Shown here: positions 61,453-64,000 of the stretch, in pieces
Layout of the letters: every line of letters begins with the position of its first letter
Position numbering within the stretch: position 1 is the stretch's first letter
From: Argyresthia goedartella
Lineage: Eukaryota > Arthropoda > Insecta > Lepidoptera > Argyresthiidae
Reading direction: 5' to 3'
Assembly (NCBI GenBank): GCA_949825045.1
Contig: OX463808.1
Location: forward strand, 24,427,674 to 24,491,673
Length of the DNA: 64,000 nt
The notes under the pieces: model-generated
Database searches by the model: none
Seen by the model: the letters and a program-made list of their open reading frames with translations, nothing else
Told to the model about the DNA's origin: nothing
Translations under genes and position numbers: made by a program

Positions 61453-63263
61453 CTGATAGAAAACAGCAATATTGACAAAAGTTCGTTGAACCATTTAATT
61501 AAAGCCAGATTATCAGATTACACCGTTCAGTTGGTAGATTTGAATAATTTGGTATCTCGAATAAAATAATAACAAGTTAACATTTGTGTTTGCTTATTGG
61601 AAAAAAGATTAATTTATTTCTTCAGCGTTTAATTAATACGAACCGAAACAGTGTTCTGGCTGGTTTTGTGACAGGTCGGATATCATTAATCGTAATATTT
61701 AGCCTCTATTCTGATTAAAGTAAACTGTCTTTTAAATGTTTATTTCAAAATAAATATAGGAGATATAACTTGCGCATTTAAAGTTCAGGGTTTCTTTGGT
61801 CAGAATAGGAAACCTTTATCTAATCCTATACATGTGTAGCGAAGGGAGATACTCTGCGTGGCAGAATATAGATACCTATTTAGTTCGTCGAGCAGTCGGC
61901 AGCTGGCGCTGGCTGGGTCTGTCTCGGTACTTTGTTATCAGGAAATTGCTAATAATAGCGAGGGGTCGGAGCTGTTTTCAGTAATTTCAATTTCCGATAG
62001 CTATTTGATAAGGAAAAGGACTTATGGGATTGATTCTGAAATTCACATTGTGCATGATGGCGAAGTCATCGCTACGTTAATATATTCGTCAGGTCTGACA
62101 AAATTGTTTGGTAGTCCGATAAAGGTCTCCGTCGACCCAAAACGACAAACTTAATTAATGCAATTTATTTTATACTGCTGTATCATTTCATTTAATTTCA
62201 TAGTTTAATGTAAATCACGCTAGGCAATTACCATATTTAAGGATAGTTTATCATATTGTCCGAGAGCTATGAGATGCACTGCGAATATGTAGAGATAAAA
62301 AGGAACAAAAGCAGTGGATATTCAAACAATTTTTATATAACAGAAAAGAGCGAGGAATTTATAATTTAAAACGCACAGACTCCTTAAGAGAACTTTTTTA
62401 AGAAATTGACTTACTAACAGTAGCTAGTCAATTTATTTTCGAATATGTACGCAAAAGCCTTACAACATTTTCCAAATTTACCGAAAGCTGTAATATTAAC
62501 CTAAGAAATAATCACAACTAGTTGCGCCACGGTTTATAATTGCGAAAGTCAGCAATTCTTTCAAAGGTCATTGCATTCACTACTGCAAGATACAAGAATC
62601 TACCCATGTAATAGCGACTTTGCCTAAAAAGGGACATTACAATGTTCAAGATTACTTAAATGACGGGTAATCTAACTCAACACTGTTAATAATTTTGTAA
62701 TTATTTATAACAATTTATATTGTAATACTCGTACTAGTTGAACACAACCAATTTTTAAAAGAGATCCAAAAATCAATCTGTGGGAGTTTCTTCTCCCTAC
62801 CTCTCCCACGGGGTCCAGTGTAAAGATGAGGCAAAACATGAAATTTGCTAAGTTTATGTAAATTTCTACAGTAATAAAGAAATTTCGATTTGTTTTGATT
62901 GATACAAATATCTTTTCTTAAATGAAATTACTATAACAAGTGGGTCTACATACATATGTACCTAAACGTAACATATGGTTAAACTAATAACACATGTAGT
63001 ACGAACTATCTAATAATAAATAACTGCTTTAGTATTGCTTTAAAATACTATTATATCTCATCTCGACACTGTATGGGAACTACTTTATTAAGTTATATTA
63101 AACACACGACTAAATAAGATATGTTACGAGTAAATTAACTAACATTATTCCCATACATGTGTCAAAAAACGAGGTCGCAGTCAATACGTCAAAATGATTA
63201 AGTAATGGTAAATGAGATTGTTGGCGGGATGGTTAGCATGCGTAACATAAAAGAGGTGCTCAC
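61453..63263 (-). other. CadN: CadN intron downstream of the alternative exons
   Basis: Donor CTAG|GTGAGC at 63,263, acceptor at 61,453. Contains LINE A copy 9. The remaining ~1.2 kb shows no coding sequence. A competing RNA-pairing site, as controls some mutually exclusive exons, could lie here but I could not identify one by eye. Confidence 0.85.
62300..62912 (+). pseudogene. LINE family A, copy 9: RT C-terminus and 3' end
   Basis: From 'gcagtggatattcaaacaat' to 'aataaagaaatttcgatttg'. The C-terminal RT codons are broken by several indels. The hairpin stem is nearly kept (CTGTGGGAG / CTCCCACGG). Antisense to CadN, between the alternative exons and the next constitutive exon. Confidence 0.8.
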
Positions 63264-63502
63264 CTAGTAGCAAAAACAAACAGACAATGATAGCTATAAT
63301 GAAATCCCTGGAGGGCTTGATGAATCCGGAAGCCAGGAGCTCCAGCCCGCAGTCGTGGCCGGTGTAGCCGAAGCTGCAGATGCAGTCGTATCTCCTAGCC
63401 GGCTCGCGGTCTACGCAGGTCCCCCCATGCTGGCAGGGGTGCAGCAAGCACTCGTTCACGTTCACGCAAGTGCCACCGCCGCGCGTCGACCCGCCGGGAC
63501 AC
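63264..63502 (-). CDS. CadN: N-cadherin alternative exon B (EGF-like module plus transmembrane start)
   Basis: Acceptor ...gatgtccAG, donor CTAG|GTGAGC, 239 nt. Encodes 'CPGGSTRGGGTCVNVNEC', then an EGF-like module with six Cys ('CLLHPCQHGGTCVDREP', 'YDCICSFGYTGHDC'), the linker 'ELLASGFIKPSRD' and a hydrophobic run 'FIIAIIVCLFLLL' that the next exon extends. It corresponds to one of the two mutually exclusive transmembrane exons of insect CadN. Start phase, end phase and the initial Cys match exon A. The exact acceptor was chosen by phase and that Cys match, since its polypyrimidine tract is poor. Confidence 0.88.
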
Positions 63503-63680
63503 CTGGACATCGTACCGTCAACAGCTGCTGACCCCCCGTCCGCGCACTGAGCTCCGACCATGCCAGCTAATGCTAAGCTATACACTACATATGATACGAT
63601 ACGGCTATATGATACATTAAGTGCGTATGGAGAGTGAGGGTGCGGTGATAATTGACAACGGGAGCGTGTGTGGTGCTCAC
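63503..63680 (-). other. CadN: 178-nt intron between alternative exons A and B
   Basis: Separates the two candidate mutually exclusive exons. Joining A to B would shift the frame because each exon is 2 mod 3 in length. Confidence 0.7.
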
Positions 63681-63916
63681 TCATTATAATGAGGAGGCAG
63701 ACGAGTATGGCGGCGAGGGCACCCATGCTGAGCTTGAGCGTGCGGCCCTCCTGCACCAGCTCGCAGTTCTCTCCCCAGAAGCCTTCGGGGCAGTGGCAGC
63801 GGTAGCCGGGCTCGCGGTTCACGCAGGTGCCTCCGTTCCGGCAGGGGAAGTAGAGGCACTCGTTCTTGTCAACGCAACCCTTGCCGTCGCCCGACAGTAC
63901 CAAACCCTCACCGCAA
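63681..63916 (-). CDS. CadN: N-cadherin alternative exon A (EGF-like module plus transmembrane start)
   Basis: Acceptor ...gtgttcAG, donor ATGA|GTGAGC, 236 nt. Encodes 'CGEGLVLSGDGKGCVDKNEC', an EGF-like module ('CLYFPCRNGGTCVNREPGYR', 'CHCPEGFWGENCE') and 'TLKLSMGALAAILVCLLIIM', the start of the membrane helix. CadN is a homophilic adhesion receptor acting in axon guidance and photoreceptor targeting. This exon sets the membrane-proximal ectodomain and helix. It lies 178 nt upstream of exon B in the transcript. The rest of the ectodomain is beyond the right edge. Confidence 0.92.
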
Positions 63917-64000
63917 CTGAACACCATCACAATACATCTTGTTATTCATATTAATACATACGTACTTATATGTATGAAGAAAATTAGAAATAAGTAACAA

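Overview
The window is animal nuclear DNA, almost certainly from a moth or butterfly. It is AT-rich and intron-bearing, and it carries lepidopteran-type tRNA-derived SINEs, internal TTAGG-type (insect telomere) repeats, and CR1/Jockey-, RTE-, mariner-, pogo-, Transib- and Maverick-type mobile DNA. Nothing in it looks bacterial: there are no operons, CRISPR arrays or ribosome-binding sites.

Only one host gene is evident. On the minus strand from the right edge to about 55.8 kb lie the last exons of a classical insect N-cadherin (CadN): two alternative exons that each encode an EGF-like module plus most of the transmembrane helix (63,681-63,916 and 63,264-63,502), then three cytoplasmic-tail exons ending at a stop codon at 55,814-55,816. 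The two alternative exons have the same phases, and including both would break the frame. This matches the mutually exclusive transmembrane exon pair known in Drosophila CadN. The introns hold two antisense LINE fragments, a SINE and several TIR or foldback elements.

The rest (1-55.6 kb) is gene-poor and repeat-rich. Main blocks: a broken ankyrin (IkB/vankyrin-like) fragment at the left edge; a foldback element (638-1548); a 1.36-kb inverted duplication (4671-6035 and 10,821-12,181) that includes half of a pogo-like element; a degenerate LINE 'B' (about 14.1-21.8 kb) invaded by LINE 'A' and by a 424-bp segment; a MITE carrying TTAGG-type repeats (22,631-22,830); a mariner-like transposon with one stop and one frameshift (23,044-24,364); a solo LTR inside a LINE (30,730-31,276); a wrecked virus-like/Maverick-type DNA polymerase B (32,236-33,291) split by a LINE tail; a LINE 'E' with both ORFs open (35,686 to about 40,620); LINE 'C' with an open 939-codon ORF2 (44,987-48,191), inserted with a 5-bp target duplication into an older RTE-like LINE 'D'; and a dead Transib (RAG1-like) transposase (48,625-49,975) with a 57-bp retro-insertion flanked by a 10-bp duplication.

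Family labels A-H are mine, for cross-reference: A = CR1/Jockey-like LINE with at least nine copies here; B = second LINE with PHD-like ORF1; C = sister of A; D = RTE-like LINE; E = LINE with both ORFs open; F = Jockey-like fragment; G = TIR MITE; H = foldback repeat around G. Families A, C and E share a small hairpin just before the simple-repeat 3' tail, and its stem length covaries between A and C. All names rest on motif recognition by eye, without database searches.
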